DNA of 64,000 nucleotides from Aricia agestis (Eukaryota > Arthropoda > Insecta > Lepidoptera > Lycaenidae). This document shows positions 10,918 through 23,045 of this stretch, one piece after another. Position 1 is the first letter of the stretch. Each line of letters starts with the position of its first letter. The notes below the pieces were generated by a model, which saw nothing but the letters and a program-made list of their open reading frames with translations, made no database searches and had not been told where the DNA came from. The translations under genes were made by a program, and so were the position numbers. Location: assembly GCF_905147365.1 (NCBI RefSeq), contig NC_056410.1:2827501-2891500 (forward strand), in the 5' to 3' direction.

Positions 10918-12251
10918 AAACTAGTAGACACTGACGCAACATACATCTACCATGTATGTACGTTTCATGAAAAATTTGATTATACACCGGAACTAAACTT
11001 TGGTGAGAGCAACCGACAAAGCCATTAACCGGAGCACAATAGACATAAGTACCTGTCTACTCTGCCGGAGGCAAATTAGTAACAGTCCTCACCCGTCATT
11101 GTTAACGACATGGTCAAATTGTCACAAAAGTGAACAGTTCACGCTATATAAAAAATTATATAGCGTGAACTGTTCACGTTAATTATTATCAGTCGAATGC
11201 AAACTACTCCGGCTAACATACTTGCTTTAGAATTAGATACTCAATCAGCTATCCGGTATCCCTAACCCGCGGTCCGCCGGGAGTCGGGACTTTATCAGTG
11301 GCCCGCGTTACGCGATTAGTTAAACCATTTGAAAATTCACGCCCACCGGCAAAATAGTGCAAAGTCGTCATGAAAGTCGTGGAAATTTTTCCACTTTATC
11401 GCTAACTTTGAAGAACGTTATCTTTTAACCCTAAAAAATTTTGTTGCGGCCCTCGCACCAAGACCAGCCGTGCTAGCATACGCCAACGAGATATCTCACT
11501 CTACGCGTTTTCTCGATGTTAACTGGTTTATCTCTTCATCTCTATTGACCATAACATGACATACATTTTTTCTCGTACGTCTGTCGTCAAAATTAGAGAT
11601 AATTTAGTTTTTTTTATATGTGCTATTTTTGTCTATATACTAACGAACTATATACGAAAGAGAAATTTATCTCTCGAGTCTCGACGTATGCATGTTAGCG
11701 AAAAAGAGATATATTTATTGATATCGACAATATCACTACGCTCGAGAGTGAGATATCCACGAGATATCTCGTTTTCTTTTTTTTTGTTATCTTCGTCGTC
11801 TCGTTCGGCAAAAAGTGTTTTTGGCCCGTAAAAAAAAACTTGAGGTACCACTGCTCTACAATCCACATCAAGTAAAAGAGTAGGTAGTCTTTACTCAAGT
11901 CTCTACTACTCCATTACTCACGTGAGCAGGGTATAGCCATATATAGCCCCTCACGTGATGAAACGTGACTTTATCAGGATTTAGCTCTGCAAAGTAATTT
12001 CATAGGGCTAGTGGAAATTAGGCCATCTTTTGCGCCTCCATGTTTCAGTCGGTAGTATGAAGTGTCCTTACGAATCACGATGTTTACCGAATTTATATTT
12101 TTTATGAGAGTAGGTTCAGTGGTTTAAGCGTGACGAGGTAACAGACAGACAGACACGCTTTCGCATTTATAATATTAATAAGTATGGACATGGGCGCCGC
12201 GCCGGCAGAAACAATTTCCAAGGGTTGCAGATTTTTGTTTTCTTTCTTTTT
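10918..12251. other. Gene-free stretch with palindromes
   Basis: Contains a near-perfect palindrome (11129-11179) and inverted GAGATATCTC-type pieces at 11488-11785. The open frames at 11556-11898 lie across these inverted repeats on both strands and have no recognisable domain, so I do not call them genes. Confidence 0.35.
11129..11179. repeat. Perfect palindrome, GTGAACAGTTCACGCTATAT arms
   Basis: A 22-bp arm GTGAACAGTTCACGCTATAT(AA) is followed by a short A/T loop and its exact inverse ending GTGAACTGTTCAC. Possibly the remnant of a tiny hairpin MITE. No function can be read. Confidence 0.8.
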
Positions 12252-12652
12252 TAAGGTTCCGTACCAAAAGGGTAAAAACGGGACCCTATTACTGAGACTT
12301 CGATGTCTGTCCGTCTGTCTCAAGGCAACTCAAGAACAGTAATAGCTAGAGAGTTGAAATTTTCACAGATTATGTATTTCTGTTGCCGCTATAACAACAA
12401 ATACTAAAAACAAAATAAATTAAATATTTAAGGGGGGCTCCCATACAACAAACATGATTTTTCAAACATTTTTTGCTCGGTATCAATGATGACAAGTAGG
12501 CATTTGAAATTTTCGGAAAGGCCATTATGTGTGTAATTAAATAAAATAGAAATTTAAGGGGGGCTCCCATACAAAAACACAATTTTGGCCGATTTTTGTT
12601 CTATAACGGTACGGAACCCTTCGTGCGCGAGTCCGACTCGCACTTCACCGAT
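12252..12652 (-). repeat. GGCCAAGTGCGAGTCGGAC-family repeat, reverse copy
   Basis: Begins with GGTTCCGTACCAAAAGGG and ends with GCGCGAGTCCGACTCGCACT. Internal GGGGGGCTCCCATACAA occurs twice (about 12430 and 12556). Confidence 0.7.
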
Positions 12653-13820
12653 TATTTTTACTATTTACGAACAACAGTGACTGTCTATATATTTACGACA
12701 ACAGAATATATACTATGTATTCTGTTGGCGTATTACATAGTGCCGAAACATTACCAACTATCTTTGTACAGCATGGTAATAGGGTTACAGACGGCTTTTT
12801 ATTTCAACTAGAGATCGCCCAATGGTCGAAATTCGACCTTAGTTTCAACGACATTAGGAATACTACTTATATTTTGTAAAAAAATATTGACTTCAACATA
12901 TTTTTTTCAACTCTTGTCTCTGGGACTCAGTTGATCTCAGACTGGCCGTGTAAGCATTGTCTAATAGTATCTAGATTCAATAAAAAAAAACTATAATCCA
13001 TTTTAAATTTGTCACCTTATTGTCAACAGACTTAAACTATAAATAAAAGAGTAATTCGTATGTATAGGTTTGTCACTCAAAGATCTGTCATCTTCTTGAG
13101 TGTGCGTTATGTAGTGTGTGTAATGTTTTATTTGTTAAAAAATGTATGATAAAAGCGTAATTTCAAAATAATATTAGTTCGACGCACTCCTTCACCATAT
13201 AAGCTTTAACTGTGCAAAATTTCATTCACCTACGTTTCCGCATTTTTCGTCAAAAGGGATACAAAGTTTTTCGCTTGCGTATTAATATATAGATAATTTC
13301 TGTTGATCCCGAGATTCCCAAGGGGTGCAAGTGCACCACATGGCACCCCCCTGCCGGCGCCCATGTATGGACCTGTGTTATTAGTTATTACTTAGGAGTC
13401 GATGCCGTTGCCTCTAGCCCTCTAGGTACAAAATTACGTCATGTGAAGAAACACTCGTGAAAGTTAAAACGTCCTTTCAAAAGTCCTTGAAATAAATGAT
13501 CTATGCTTCAACCTAGTCAAAATCCCAGATGGTGAATAGCAGCCGCCTAACGGCAGAACAAGTTTGAGAAGAACCTAACCAGTCCAGTTTCCCTCTTGTT
13601 TAAATGTGATAAATTAGCCTTCCGTTATGTCAGGTCTTTGACCTCCCGATTAACATATTTGATATTACAATTTACATGTCGTGCGTTATAGCCTATAGGC
13701 CATGGCCTAGGGGCGCCAGCGTCCATAGAGTCCCAACAATTTTTGGCGCAACAGAGCTGGGGCCGTACCACGAAACCGTTTTGAGGCTCAAACAATCGTA
13801 CAAAATGCCACGTCCTACTC
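12653..13820. other. No gene recognised
   Basis: AT-rich sequence with short repeat-like traces only (about 12815-12835 and 13190-13260). No supported reading frame. Confidence 0.3.
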
Positions 13821-13970
13821 TAAGGCCGGTATAAATAGTCAGTACTTAAGATGCGACCCGGTCTCAAGACGCGGTTCGGCTCTGTTATTGGTCCAAATTT
13901 TGACAGCCAACCAATCACAGAGCCTGAACCGTGTCTTGAGACTAAGTACTGACTATTTATACCGGCCTAA
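13821..13970. mobile_element. TAA-flanked hairpin MITE, copy 1
   Basis: The element runs 13824-13967 (144 bp). It begins GGCCGGTATAAATAGTCAGT, ends with its inverse, and is flanked by TAA (13821-13823 and 13968-13970). Three-base TAA/TTA duplications suggest the PIF/Harbinger group. A sister copy is at 41400-41555. Confidence 0.85.
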
Positions 13971-14514
13971 CAAACGTGGAATGACGTTGTAGGACGTAGG
14001 ACACGGCATTCTCGTCCGATTGTTCTCGTAGTAGGCCTACAAAGTGGCGGGCGTCATCTAGTAAAATTAATAATTTTCAGCGATTTTTTTACATTTCCCA
14101 CCGATTTTTCGTTCTTATCGGTCGCAGCGTGATGTTATTGTATACTTGTGGATAGTCCATTTAGTACAGTATTCATAATCAAAAACAAAAAATACAAAAA
14201 TATTTTTAGCCTCTAGTTCCTGAGATTATTGCGTTTAAACAATTTAACAATCAACAAACTCTTCAGCTTTTTAATGTTAGCGTAGGCTAAAAAATACTTT
14301 AGCTAAGTCATTTTATGACATAGGTAATTTAACTACACTGTATCTATTCTTAATTACCATAATTTAATGAGTTAGTTAGTAGTCGTGTATCTATACTATG
14401 GCTATTCGAGTGACCTTGCCGATCCCTAAAACTATATTTAACTAATAAGAAAAATCGATCTGTGTCGGATGTTTCGTAATCACCGAAGGTCGTTGGGGTG
14501 TTTATTACGGCCAC
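13971..14514 (+). other. No gene; fragment of the CGGACCAGTAGTTCC family
   Basis: About 14060-14240 shares GTCATCTAGTAAAATTA-type and TTCGTTCTTATCGGTC blocks with that repeat in decayed form. The remainder is unrecognised. Confidence 0.35.
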
Positions 14515-14518
14515 ATCC

Positions 14519-14822
14519 AGGGCCCGATAAATATAATTTTCGCCGCTCTGGGCAATTTTTTGCCGCTTTACAAAAATCCCTATTTATAGGTAGTCATTGG
14601 CAAGTTTTGTTGGGAGATAATAGGGACTAGGGAGGAATATTTAAGAAAACTACGTAAATATATTTTCGACTATCCAACCTGAAGTAGGTAGGAAGGTAAA
14701 ATTCTCTACCTTGGGTGGTGGATGGCTAATAGCTATGTGGGATGATTAAAAATGAATTTAAGTCAATTTTGCCGCTCTGGGCAACCGGCAAAGCCCCGGC
14801 TCGCCCGCTCTGAGATCGGGCC
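14519..14822. mobile_element. Possible TIR element (GGGCCCGAT ends)
   Basis: GGGCCCGATAAATATAATTT at about 14520 and GAGATCGGGCC at about 14812 give short inverted ends, and the subterminal TTTGCCGC / GCCGCTCTGGGCAA pieces are repeated inside. The target duplication is unclear, so the boundaries are tentative. Confidence 0.35.
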
Positions 14823-14929
14823 GACCACATCAGTTATCAGTCATCAGTCATCACACAGGTACAGTCAACAAGAAACTGTTTGAGGACTCTGATTAAAACG
14901 TATCAGCATTCAACATGTTTTTATTTTTA

Positions 14930-15866
14930 ACTAGCTGTTGCCCGCGACTTCGTCCGCGTGGACTTCGGTTTATAGCGCGCGATGTCAACAAAATTGGTGT
15001 CAAAAGCTTTTATAAAAAAACCCTGGTACCCCTTAAATCAATACAGCTGTGCAGTGTGCACACAATAAGTATTTCATTTTTTTATATTAAACTTTATATT
15101 TTATCCCAAATTTTAAAGCTTATTTAGCCCTCCAATTACACAACTTTACCCATAAACTATTTATCATTGATAGATTTAAGGTTACGTCACTGCACAGATA
15201 AAGTACTGACTTATTTAATACCGTAGAATAGATATAACAATCGAAAAAAATCGAAACTTAAATGTAAGATGATACCACGTCTTATAGAAAGACTTTTGAG
15301 CAAGCGTCAGCGCGATGTAGAAGACGCACGGCGCCATCTATTATGAACTGTTGGAACTAACTTAATTTGAACAAATTTACGCATTTTCACCCCCTTACAA
15401 CCCTTTTTTCCAGTAAAAAAGTAGCCTATGTCCTTTCTCAGGCTTTAGACTATCTGTATACAAAATTTCATTACAATCGGTTCGGTAGTTTTGGCGTTTG
15501 GCGTGAAAGCGAGACTGACAGACAGACAGACAGACATACAGAGATACTTTTGGCGTTTGGCGTGAAAGCGAGACTGACAGACAGACAGACAGACAGAGAT
15601 ACTTTCGCATTTATAATGTTAGTATAGATTATGTGCACACTGCACAGCTGTTTTTGGGTATTTTGATTAATTAAGGGCCGCGCTACACCGGAATGGCAGC
15701 GGCGAGGCGAGCACTTTCAGCGCTGCCATTCCGGTGTAGCGCGGCCCTAAGAGGGGTACCACTTACCAGGGTTTTAAAAAGTTTTTAAATTTGACACACA
15801 TTTTGTTGACACCGCGCGCTATAAACTAAAGTCCACGCGGACGAAGTCGCGGGCAACAGCTAGTGT
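14930..15866. repeat. Inverted pair of TAGCTGTTGCCCGCGAC repeats with insertions
   Basis: ACTAGCTGTTGCCCGCGACT at 14930 is mirrored by GTCGCGGGCAACAGCTAGT ending about 15864, and the pieces 14930-15060 and 15640-15864 are inverse copies. Between them is a copy of the CAGTAAAAAAGTAGCCTATG...ACTTTCGCATTTATAAT tail, in which the roughly 55-bp end (TTTTGGCGTTTGGCGTGAAA...) is duplicated at 15491 and 15547. The open frames here are repeat-derived. Confidence 0.6.
15672..15750. mobile_element. 73-bp hairpin MITE with TAA duplication and empty-site support
   Basis: GGGCCGCGCTACACCGGAAT (15675) is mirrored by ATTCCGGTGTAGCGCGGCCC (ending 15747), with TAA on both sides. The related unoccupied sequence near 19327-19340 reads, on the opposite strand, GATTTAAGGGGTACC. 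Here it is split into GATTAATTAA | element | TAAGAGGGGTACC. This confirms insertion at a TAA site. Confidence 0.8.
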
Positions 15867-15943
15867 TACAATAAAGTAAAAAATAAAACGCCATCTGTTG
15901 AATCGTATTAGAACTAAAATGTTCATTGCATCGATATATTTCT

Positions 15944-17656
15944 GGATTTTTTATAATATTATACATAAAATATGTTTAAGATTTTTGAAATTTTATTTTA
16001 ATACACATCCAAGACCCAGGAACATTGAAAACTTTTTGTTCCGCCTGCGGGACTCGAACCCAGGACCCCCGGGATGAGCGCTGGCCACGCGCAATGCGAA
16101 TTCATTTTCATCGATATTTTCATGGAAATAAGATATTTTCCCACATCAAAATGTAGCCTATGTCCTTTCTCAGACTCTAGAATAACTGTATACAAAATTT
16201 CATTGCAATCGGTTCAGTAGTTTTGGCGTGAAAGCAAGACAGACAGACAGACAGAGATACTTTCGCATTTATAATATTAGTATGGATTTTATAATATTAT
16301 ACATAAAATATGTTTAAAATTTTTGAAATTTTATTTTAATACACATCCAAGACCCAGGAACATTGAAAACTTTTTGTTCCGCCTGCGGGACTCGAACCCA
16401 GGACCCCCGGGATGAGCGCTGGCCACGCGCAATGCGAATTCATTTTCATCGATATTTTCATGGAAATAAGATATTTTCCCACATCAAAATGTAGCCTATG
16501 TCCTTTCTCAGACCCTAGAATAACTGTATACAAAATTTCATTGCAATCGGTTCAGTAGTTTTGGCGTGAAAGCAAGACAGACAGACAGACAGACAGAGAT
16601 ACTTTCGCATTTATAATATTAGTATGGATTTTATAATATTATACATAAAATATGTTTAGGATTTTTGAAATTTTATTTTAATACACAACCAAGACCCAGG
16701 AACATTGAAAACTTTTTGTTCCGCCTGCGGGACTCGAACCCAGGACCCCCGGGATGAGCGCTGGCCACGCGCAATGCGAATTCATTTTCATCGATATTTT
16801 CATGGAAATAAGATATTTTCCCACATCAAAATGTAGCCTATGTCCTTTCTCAGACTCTAGAATAACTGTATACAAAATTTCATTGCAATCGGTTCAGTAG
16901 TTTTGGCGTGAAAGCAAGACAGACAGACAGACAGAGATACTTTCGCATTTATAATATTAGTATGGATTTTATAATATTATACATAAAATATGTTTAAAAT
17001 TTTTGAAATTTTATTTTAATACACATCCAAGACCCAGGAACATTGAAAACTTTTTGTTCCGCCTGCGGGACTCGAACCCAGGACCCCCGGGATGAGCGCT
17101 GGCCACGCGCAATGCGAATTCATTTTCATCGATATTTTCATGGAAATAAGATATTTTCCCACATCAAAATGTAGCCTATGTCCTTTCTCAGACCCTAGAA
17201 TAACTGTATACAAAATTTCATTGCAATCGGTTCAGTAGTTTTGGCGTGAAAGCAAGACAGACAGACAGACAGACAGAGATACTTTCGCATTTATAATATT
17301 AGTATGGATTTTATAATATTATACATAAAATATGTTTAGGATTTTTGAAATTTTATTTTAATACACAACCAAGACCCAGGAACATTGAAAACTTTTTGTT
17401 CCGCCTGCGGGACTCGAACCCAGGACCCCCGGGATGAGCGCTGGCCACGCGCAATGCGAATTCATTTTCATCGATATTTTCATGGAAATAAGATATTTTC
17501 CCACATCAAAATGTAGCCTATGTCCTTTCTCAGACTCTAGAATAACTGTATACAAAATTTCATTGCAATCGGTTCAGTAGTTTTGGCGTGAAAGCAAGAC
17601 AGACAGACAGACAGACAGACAGAGATACTTTCGCATTTATAATATTAGTATGGATA
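15944..17656. repeat. Five-unit tandem array of a chimeric SINE unit (338-346 bp)
   Basis: Units begin at about 15944, 16284, 16626, 16964 and 17306 (GGATTTTATAATATTATACA). Each unit holds a reverse-strand SINE head (B box GGTTCGAGTCCC on the minus strand) fused to the + strand tail GTAGCCTATGTCCTTTCTCA...(GACA)n...ACTTTCGCATTTATAATATT. Units 2 and 4 share one set of variants (CAGACCCTAG, GTTTAAAATT) and units 3 and 5 another (CAGACTCTAG, ACACAACC, GTTTAGGATT). The array therefore grew by duplicating a two-unit block of about 680 bp. The five identical-looking 65-residue reverse frames are artefacts of this repeat. Confidence 0.93.
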
Positions 17657-18964
17657 AGAATTCTTGCTGACATTCGCTGGTATACGCTCTACCACATAAA
17701 CTTCTTTGATCAAGAACGAAAAGTGGTTTGCTGATCTTCTTCTACAACACATTGATAATAATATTGTGCACAAGTATAAGGCACATGTTTTTGACCGGAA
17801 GAAGGGTTTCAAAGGTCCTGTAGTTTTAGGGTTACTTTGCTCTCTAGTCTCTACCGTAGTTCGTACATAGTGAACTAGAAGAAGTTAAGGGAGAATAGAA
17901 AACCACCGGGTTTTTATAGGTCCTTCCAACTAGTTGTTAAGTTATGTGGAATGGATTACTGTAAGCATTGTAATGCACTTCCTAGTCGCAATCGAGGATA
18001 TAGGGTATTGTAAATGAAGACTATAAAAACCTAAGTGCAGAAAAAACCTTTACCGAGCTATGGGGAAATTTATTGTGCTTTAAACAAAGACGTTTAAAGG
18101 GCGAATTAGTAATTCAAGAGACTTGAAGGCCCTTTGAGTGGACCATGAGGCTCACTGAGGCTACTTTTAAGGGTGCTGCCTAAAATTAATATTGAGGAGA
18201 ATGAAACGAATAAGTAACATTAAAAAAATTGTATTTCAAATTTTATCTTTCATTTAAGGAGTTGGGTCGAGCTAGAACCGTTCAATTTTCCGGGATAAAA
18301 ATTATCCTATGTCCTCTCCCGGGACTCAAACTATTTTTTAACCAAATTTCATCAAGGGATGAGGAACGCCAGGCAGAACGCTTTCGCATTTATAATATTA
18401 GTATGGATTGTTTACTACTAAATATCGTATTGACGACTGGGGATCTTTCAGCGCTCCACGAGACTGTTTCCGCGAAATGACGTCATGGCGGCGAAACATT
18501 TCTGCTGCCGACTGCGTGTTGCGCAATATTTGTATGCCATTTTGAAAGTGGCAAAAAAACATGCGCTAGATCTCGCTAGTGCATTTTACATACGCCAACA
18601 TGTGGTACATGTACATCCTTAAGCTAAAAAAAAATCTGTCGCTAATTTCCTTACCTACTATTAAAGCATGGTCCTCAATATAGAGAATCTCCACGTAAAT
18701 ATATATAGAATCTCCAATATCATCTGATGATATTGACACATTGTAATAATATATTATATGGATATACAGGGGGCATTCGGAGTTCGGACTGAATCAAAAT
18801 TCTTTCTGTAGGACTAAATGCTCGAACAGAAAATGGGAATGCAAAACGCTTGAACCCGTGACCAATCTCTGTCTAATAGGTCACTAAGGTAGTAGGTAAT
18901 CTAAGAATTAGAGTAATTTGGAGCCTGCATGTGTCTTTCTATAATTTATAAAGGTCTCAACAAG
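17657..18964. other. No confident gene
   Basis: Reads partly like decayed coding sequence (less AT-rich, several medium open stretches at 18010-18190), but stops break every frame and I recognise no domain. A repeat tail (GAGGAACGCC...TTCGCATTTATAATATTAGT) occurs at about 18290-18410. Confidence 0.3.
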
Positions 18965-19025
18965 TCATATAGGATAGGATAGTTTTAGACTTTAGAGTCT
19001 AAAGTCTAAAACTATCTATATGACT
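18965..19025. repeat. Palindrome, GTCATATAGGATAGGATAGT arms
   Basis: GTCATATA(GGATAGG)ATAGTTTTAGACTTTAGA is followed by its inverse TCTAAAGTCTAAAACTATCTATATGAC. The left arm carries a small extra GGATAG. No loop of note. Confidence 0.7.
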
Positions 19026-19231
19026 TGTATTAAATCTTTTAAAAATTAGAGATAGTGTTACTCAATAGTTTTGATTTAGTTGTATAGATTATTATCATAG
19101 TTATTGACCTAAATGTTACTATCTAATTCACAGACGCAAAGTAAATAATACTGATATGGTTTGCAATTGCAGGATTCAATAATTAGATGTAACATCTCCT
19201 TATTTTCCTAGCTAATTAAAATATTTTAATT

Positions 19232-20425
19232 ACTAGCTGTTGCCCGCGACTTCGCCCGCGTGGACTTTAGTTTATAGCGCGCGGTGTCAACAAAATTGGT
19301 GTCAAAAGCTTTTTAAAACCCTGGTACCCCTTAAATCAAAATACCCAAAACAGCCGTGCAGTGTGCACATATTATAATAAGTATATATATATATTTTTTT
19401 AATTAAACTTTTTTATACCAAATTTCAAAGCTTATTTTATTTAGCTTTACACAACTTAGCTGCATTACACAACTTTAGCTTTACCCATAAACTATTTAGT
19501 ATTTATTATTGGTAGGCTGTTGTTTCTGATATGGGTGATTCTACAAAAATTGGGTAACTCGCTGTCACCAGTCAATATATATTAAATCACATTATATTTT
19601 AAAGATTTTATACTTAATTTTAAAAGTATGTAATCTCCTTTAATTGGTCACTCAATTTCAGATACGTAATTAAATTATAAATTATATAAAATTCAAAGAG
19701 TATGTTCAAAACGTCAGTACTTTGGCCTGTCACAAACCCAAAAACGTTCAATCAAGAGACTGTACATCAGATTCTACGATTAATTTCAGAAAACTCGATA
19801 TATAATTACAATCTTTAATGTACGTAATAATGAATGTCAGGACTTTCATAATGTAAAAATATTTACAATCTATTTAAAAAAGAGAGGAAACTTTGTCATA
19901 GGTTTCATTCGTCAGTCCTTTGTGTAACTTTTAATTGCGAAAATAAACACCCCCTTACAACCCCTTTTTCCAGTAAAAAAAGTAGCCTATGTCCTTTCTT
20001 AGGCTTTAGACTATCTGTGTACAAAATTTCATTACAATCGGTTCAGTAGTTTTGGCGTTGTTGTTTCTGGTATCTATTTTGGTAGGTGAGTTATTTATTA
20101 CGTGTATAACAATCGAAAGAATCAAAAAACTCACTTCAACATGGTACCACCTCTTATAGAAATACATATGAGTAAGCGAAAGCGCGATCTAGGCGACTCT
20201 TGGCGCCATATGTTATGAGTTTTTGGAAATAACTTAATTTGAACAAATTTACGCATTTTCACCCCCTTACAACCCCCTTTTCCAGTTAAAAAGTAGCCTA
20301 TGTCCTTTCTCAGGCTTTAGACTATCTGTGTACAAAATTTCATTACAATCGGTTCAGTAGTTTTGGCGTGAAAGCGAGACAGACAGACAGACAGAGATAC
20401 TTTCGCATTTATAATATTAGTATAG
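19232..20425 (+). repeat. Cluster of TAGCTGTTGCCCGCGAC repeat and GTAGCCTATGTCC tails
   Basis: 19232-19520 is a + copy of the TAGCTGTTGCCCGCG repeat. Two copies of the tail unit follow at about 19935-20055 and 20225-20425, the second ending ACTTTCGCATTTATAATATTAGTATAGAT. The segment at 19500-19930 between them is unrecognised AT-rich sequence. Confidence 0.55.
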
Positions 20426-20439
20426 ATTAATTGACTAAT

Positions 20440-20720
20440 AATCTTATATCTTTAAACGAGCAATTCTTGTATATCTATACTTATAATAAAATCGTAGAGG
20501 TAAATTTTTTGTACAATGAAAATAAACTTGAAAAAACGAGTCAGGGGCATATTAGAAGAGTAGTAGAATACATTTTAACTGTTTTTGAAATTTTTGTTTC
20601 TCTGTCTGAATCCGCTGGATCCGCTGGACTGATTTCAATGAAATTTGGCATGATGATACCTTACATCCCTGGTCAACATCTTAGATACTTTTTTTTAACC
20701 GACTTTAAAAAAAGGAGGAG
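20440..20720 (+). repeat. AAACGAGCAATTCTTGTATA-family fragment joined to a GACTTTAAAAAAAGG end
   Basis: The head matches 8687 and the 3' end AACCGACTTTAAAAAAAGGA resembles the GAAGTCGGTT-type ends seen elsewhere. The 97-residue open frame across it (20431-20724) is repeat-derived. Confidence 0.5.
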
Positions 20721-20813
20721 TTAATGTTTACTTTGCTGTTTGTGGTCAGATTTTCAAAATTCTTTTTTTGTTGTATAGATTGCCCGAATTTGATACCATG
20801 TTTACAATAAAAT

Positions 20814-21246
20814 CGGCCAAGTGCGAGTCGGACTCACGCACGAAGGGTTCCGTAACGTTATAGAGAAAAAATAGGCCAAAAGTTGTGTTTTGTATGGGAG
20901 CCTTAAATTTTAATTATATTCCAATTTTATTATCAATTATCAAATAACACATATATTTAAGGATTCTGTGAAAATTTCAACTGCCTGCCTGTTGTAATTA
21001 TTGGTATCGAGCAAAAAAGGCCAAAAAATCATGTTTGTTGTATAGGTGCCCCCCTTAAATATTGATTTTATTTTGTTTTCAGTATTTGTTATTATAGCGG
21101 CAACAGATATACACAATCTGTAAAAATTTCAGAACTCTAGCTATAACGGTTCTTAAGATACAGCCTGGAGATAGACAGAAGGACAGACAACGAAGTCTTA
21201 TAGTAATAGGGTCCCGTTTTTACCCTTTGGGTACAGAACCCTAAAA
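20814..21246 (+). repeat. GGCCAAGTGCGAGTCGGAC-family repeat
   Basis: Starts CGGCCAAGTGCGAGTCGGAC and ends GGTACAGAACCCTAAAAA after a GACAGACAACGAAGTCTTA block. Body as in the 10427 copy. Confidence 0.7.
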
Positions 21247-21363
21247 ACGGTGACTTGATAAGTAATGGAATTGAAGAAACTCCTCGGAATTTACAACGAC
21301 AACCAAAGTGATTACCAATTCTAGCCAAGGTCGATCTTTAAAACTTTTCCTAATATTCCTAAA

Positions 21364-21670
21364 CGCTTATCCAAACACTGGATGGATATTGACCACTGCG
21401 TATCTCAATTCGTTACCAGCCATGGAAATTTTAAAGTCAAACTTTACGGATCTAAGTTACTAGCGGTCGAGCACATAGGTAGAAATGGTAGAATATGTAC
21501 GACCGAAGGCAGTATGTTTGAATCATGTTCTCTGGGAGAGTTTTTTCTGCCAAGACGAAAGAACTACAATGCTAGACAACCTACAGTGTAAATCTGATGT
21601 CGCATACTACGGTGATCGTGGACAGCAGGAAATTAATCCGTGCCTTCAAGCGTTTTTGTCATAATTATTA
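21364..21670 (+). pseudogene. Decayed C-terminal piece of a non-LTR retrotransposon protein
   Basis: The frame from 21382 gives DIDHCVSQFVTSHGNFKVKL. This resembles the L-x-Q-x-L-T-G-H-G-x-F stretch that follows the reverse transcriptase in R1/jockey-type LINE proteins. In another frame (from about 21618) VDSRKLIRAFKRFCHNYYW could be the segment further on. The usual CxCG...H...C knuckle between them is not intact. A frameshifted relic; the family assignment is by resemblance only. Confidence 0.4.
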
Positions 21671-21841
21671 TTGGCAACAGTCATACACAACAAATTCCAA
21701 TATTAATTTAGCTATACTTAGTACATTTACAATTTTTATAATTATATTTTATTTTCGTGGTGCATTTAAAATTTCGTGTGTAATGTAGATCCAAATAAAA
21801 TAGTCGTAGATGGGTGTTAAATTTTGTAAATCTCGATTTTA

Positions 21842-21887
21842 ATAACATACATTCACGCGGACGAAGTTGCGAGCAACAGCTAGTACT

Positions 21888-21919
<32 letters not shown>

Positions 21920-21943
21920 CTATATATATATATATATATATAT
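21842..21943. repeat. GCAACAGCTAGT repeat end followed by a (TA)n tract
   Basis: CACGCGGACGAAGTTGCGAG...CAACAGCTAGT (reverse TAGCTGTTGCCCGCG repeat) runs into about 56 bp of almost pure TA (21888-21943). Confidence 0.75.
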
Positions 21944-21965
21944 AAGACAAACAACATTTAACTAC

Positions 21966-22027
21966 GAAAAATCTTGACAGTGGTAGCTAACAGATCTCTG
22001 TTAGCTACCACTTTCAAGATTTTTCGC
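21966..22027. repeat. Palindrome, AAAATCTTGACAGTGGTAGC arms
   Basis: A 26-bp arm GAAAAATCTTGACAGTGGTA(GCTAACA) is followed directly by GATC and its inverse, giving an almost loop-free hairpin. Single mismatch (GACAGTGG versus CCACTTTC). Confidence 0.8.
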
Positions 22028-22199
22028 AAGGATTTCATACTTTGATTTGATGGGATGGTTCTAAAATTAAAAATATGGATTGTTCTATTTGTAGGACAAT
22101 GTTACTCTTAAATTATATACTTAACTATTAACCTACCAAAATACATATCTGCTGGTTAGGGTTCCGTTTTAGGGTTCTGTAATCAACTAAACTTGGTTG

Positions 22200-23045
22200 A
22201 CTATGGTACCCATTGATGGTTTTAAATTTAGTTTCTTTCGAACTGTCATTGTAACGTCAGCCTAATACTAGTGAAGGCTACAAATAATAAAAACTAAGGA
22301 AACATACCTCCCTTACTATTACCATTTTATATTTGGTTCCTTTCGAACTGTCATGTAACGTCAGCTCAAGGCCACCTAAATATTGCAAATGTATTGAAAT
22401 ATGTACCTAAGGTACACTTTTTTGACAAGTATTGTTGAGCATGTTTTTTGACAGAGTTACTTTTCCTTAGTTTTTAGGGTATGTACCCAAACAGTACCCT
22501 ATTTTTACTTCGATTTCTGTCCGTCTGTCTGTCTGTCTCCAGGCTGTAACTCAAGAACCGCTATAGCTAAAATTCTGAAATTTTCACAGATTGTGTATAA
22601 TGTATATTCTATTGCCGCTATAACAACAAGTACTAAAAACAAAATAAAATTAATATTAAAGGGGGGCTCTCATACAACAAACATGTTTTTTTGGCCTTTT
22701 TTGCTCTATAAAATCAATAATGGCAACAGGTAGGTACTTGAATTTTTCTCAAAGTCCTTAATTATATGGGTACTTTAATATTTAATAATAATATTATTTA
22801 AAATGAAATGAAAAATATGGGGGGCTCCCATACAAAAATCACAATTTTTGGCCTAATTTTGCTCTATAATGGTACGGAACCCTACGTGCGCGAGTCCGAC
22901 TCGCACTTGGCTGATTATTATTATTCGTAGGGTGAAGGCCACCTAAATATTGCAAATGTTTTGAAAATGTGTACACATTTTCGATAAGTATTGTAGAACA
23001 ATATGTTTTTGACAGAGTTACTTTTCCTTAGTTTTTGTTATTCCT
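22200..23045 (-). repeat. Duplicated unknown repeat split by a GGCCAAGTGCGAGTC-family copy
   Basis: The block CCACCTAAATATTGCAAATG...GACAGAGTTACTTTTCCTTA occurs at about 22372-22482 and again at about 22930-23037. The reverse GGCCAAGTGCGAGTC repeat (22486-22914) lies exactly between. The related block CTTTCGAACTGTCAT(T)GTAACGTCAG is also doubled (22235 and 22340). Confidence 0.55.

Noticed and set aside
11556..11898. Overlapping frames on both strands, one with hydrophobic FFICAIFVYIL
   Set aside because: Lies in sequence with inverted GAGATATCTC pieces, no homologous domain recognised, no splice sites or neighbours to support a gene.
15998..17555. Five almost identical 65-residue reverse-strand open frames
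   Set aside because: They lie in a tandem repeat built from a SINE head and a transposon tail; identity follows from the DNA repeat, and there is no domain or splice evidence.
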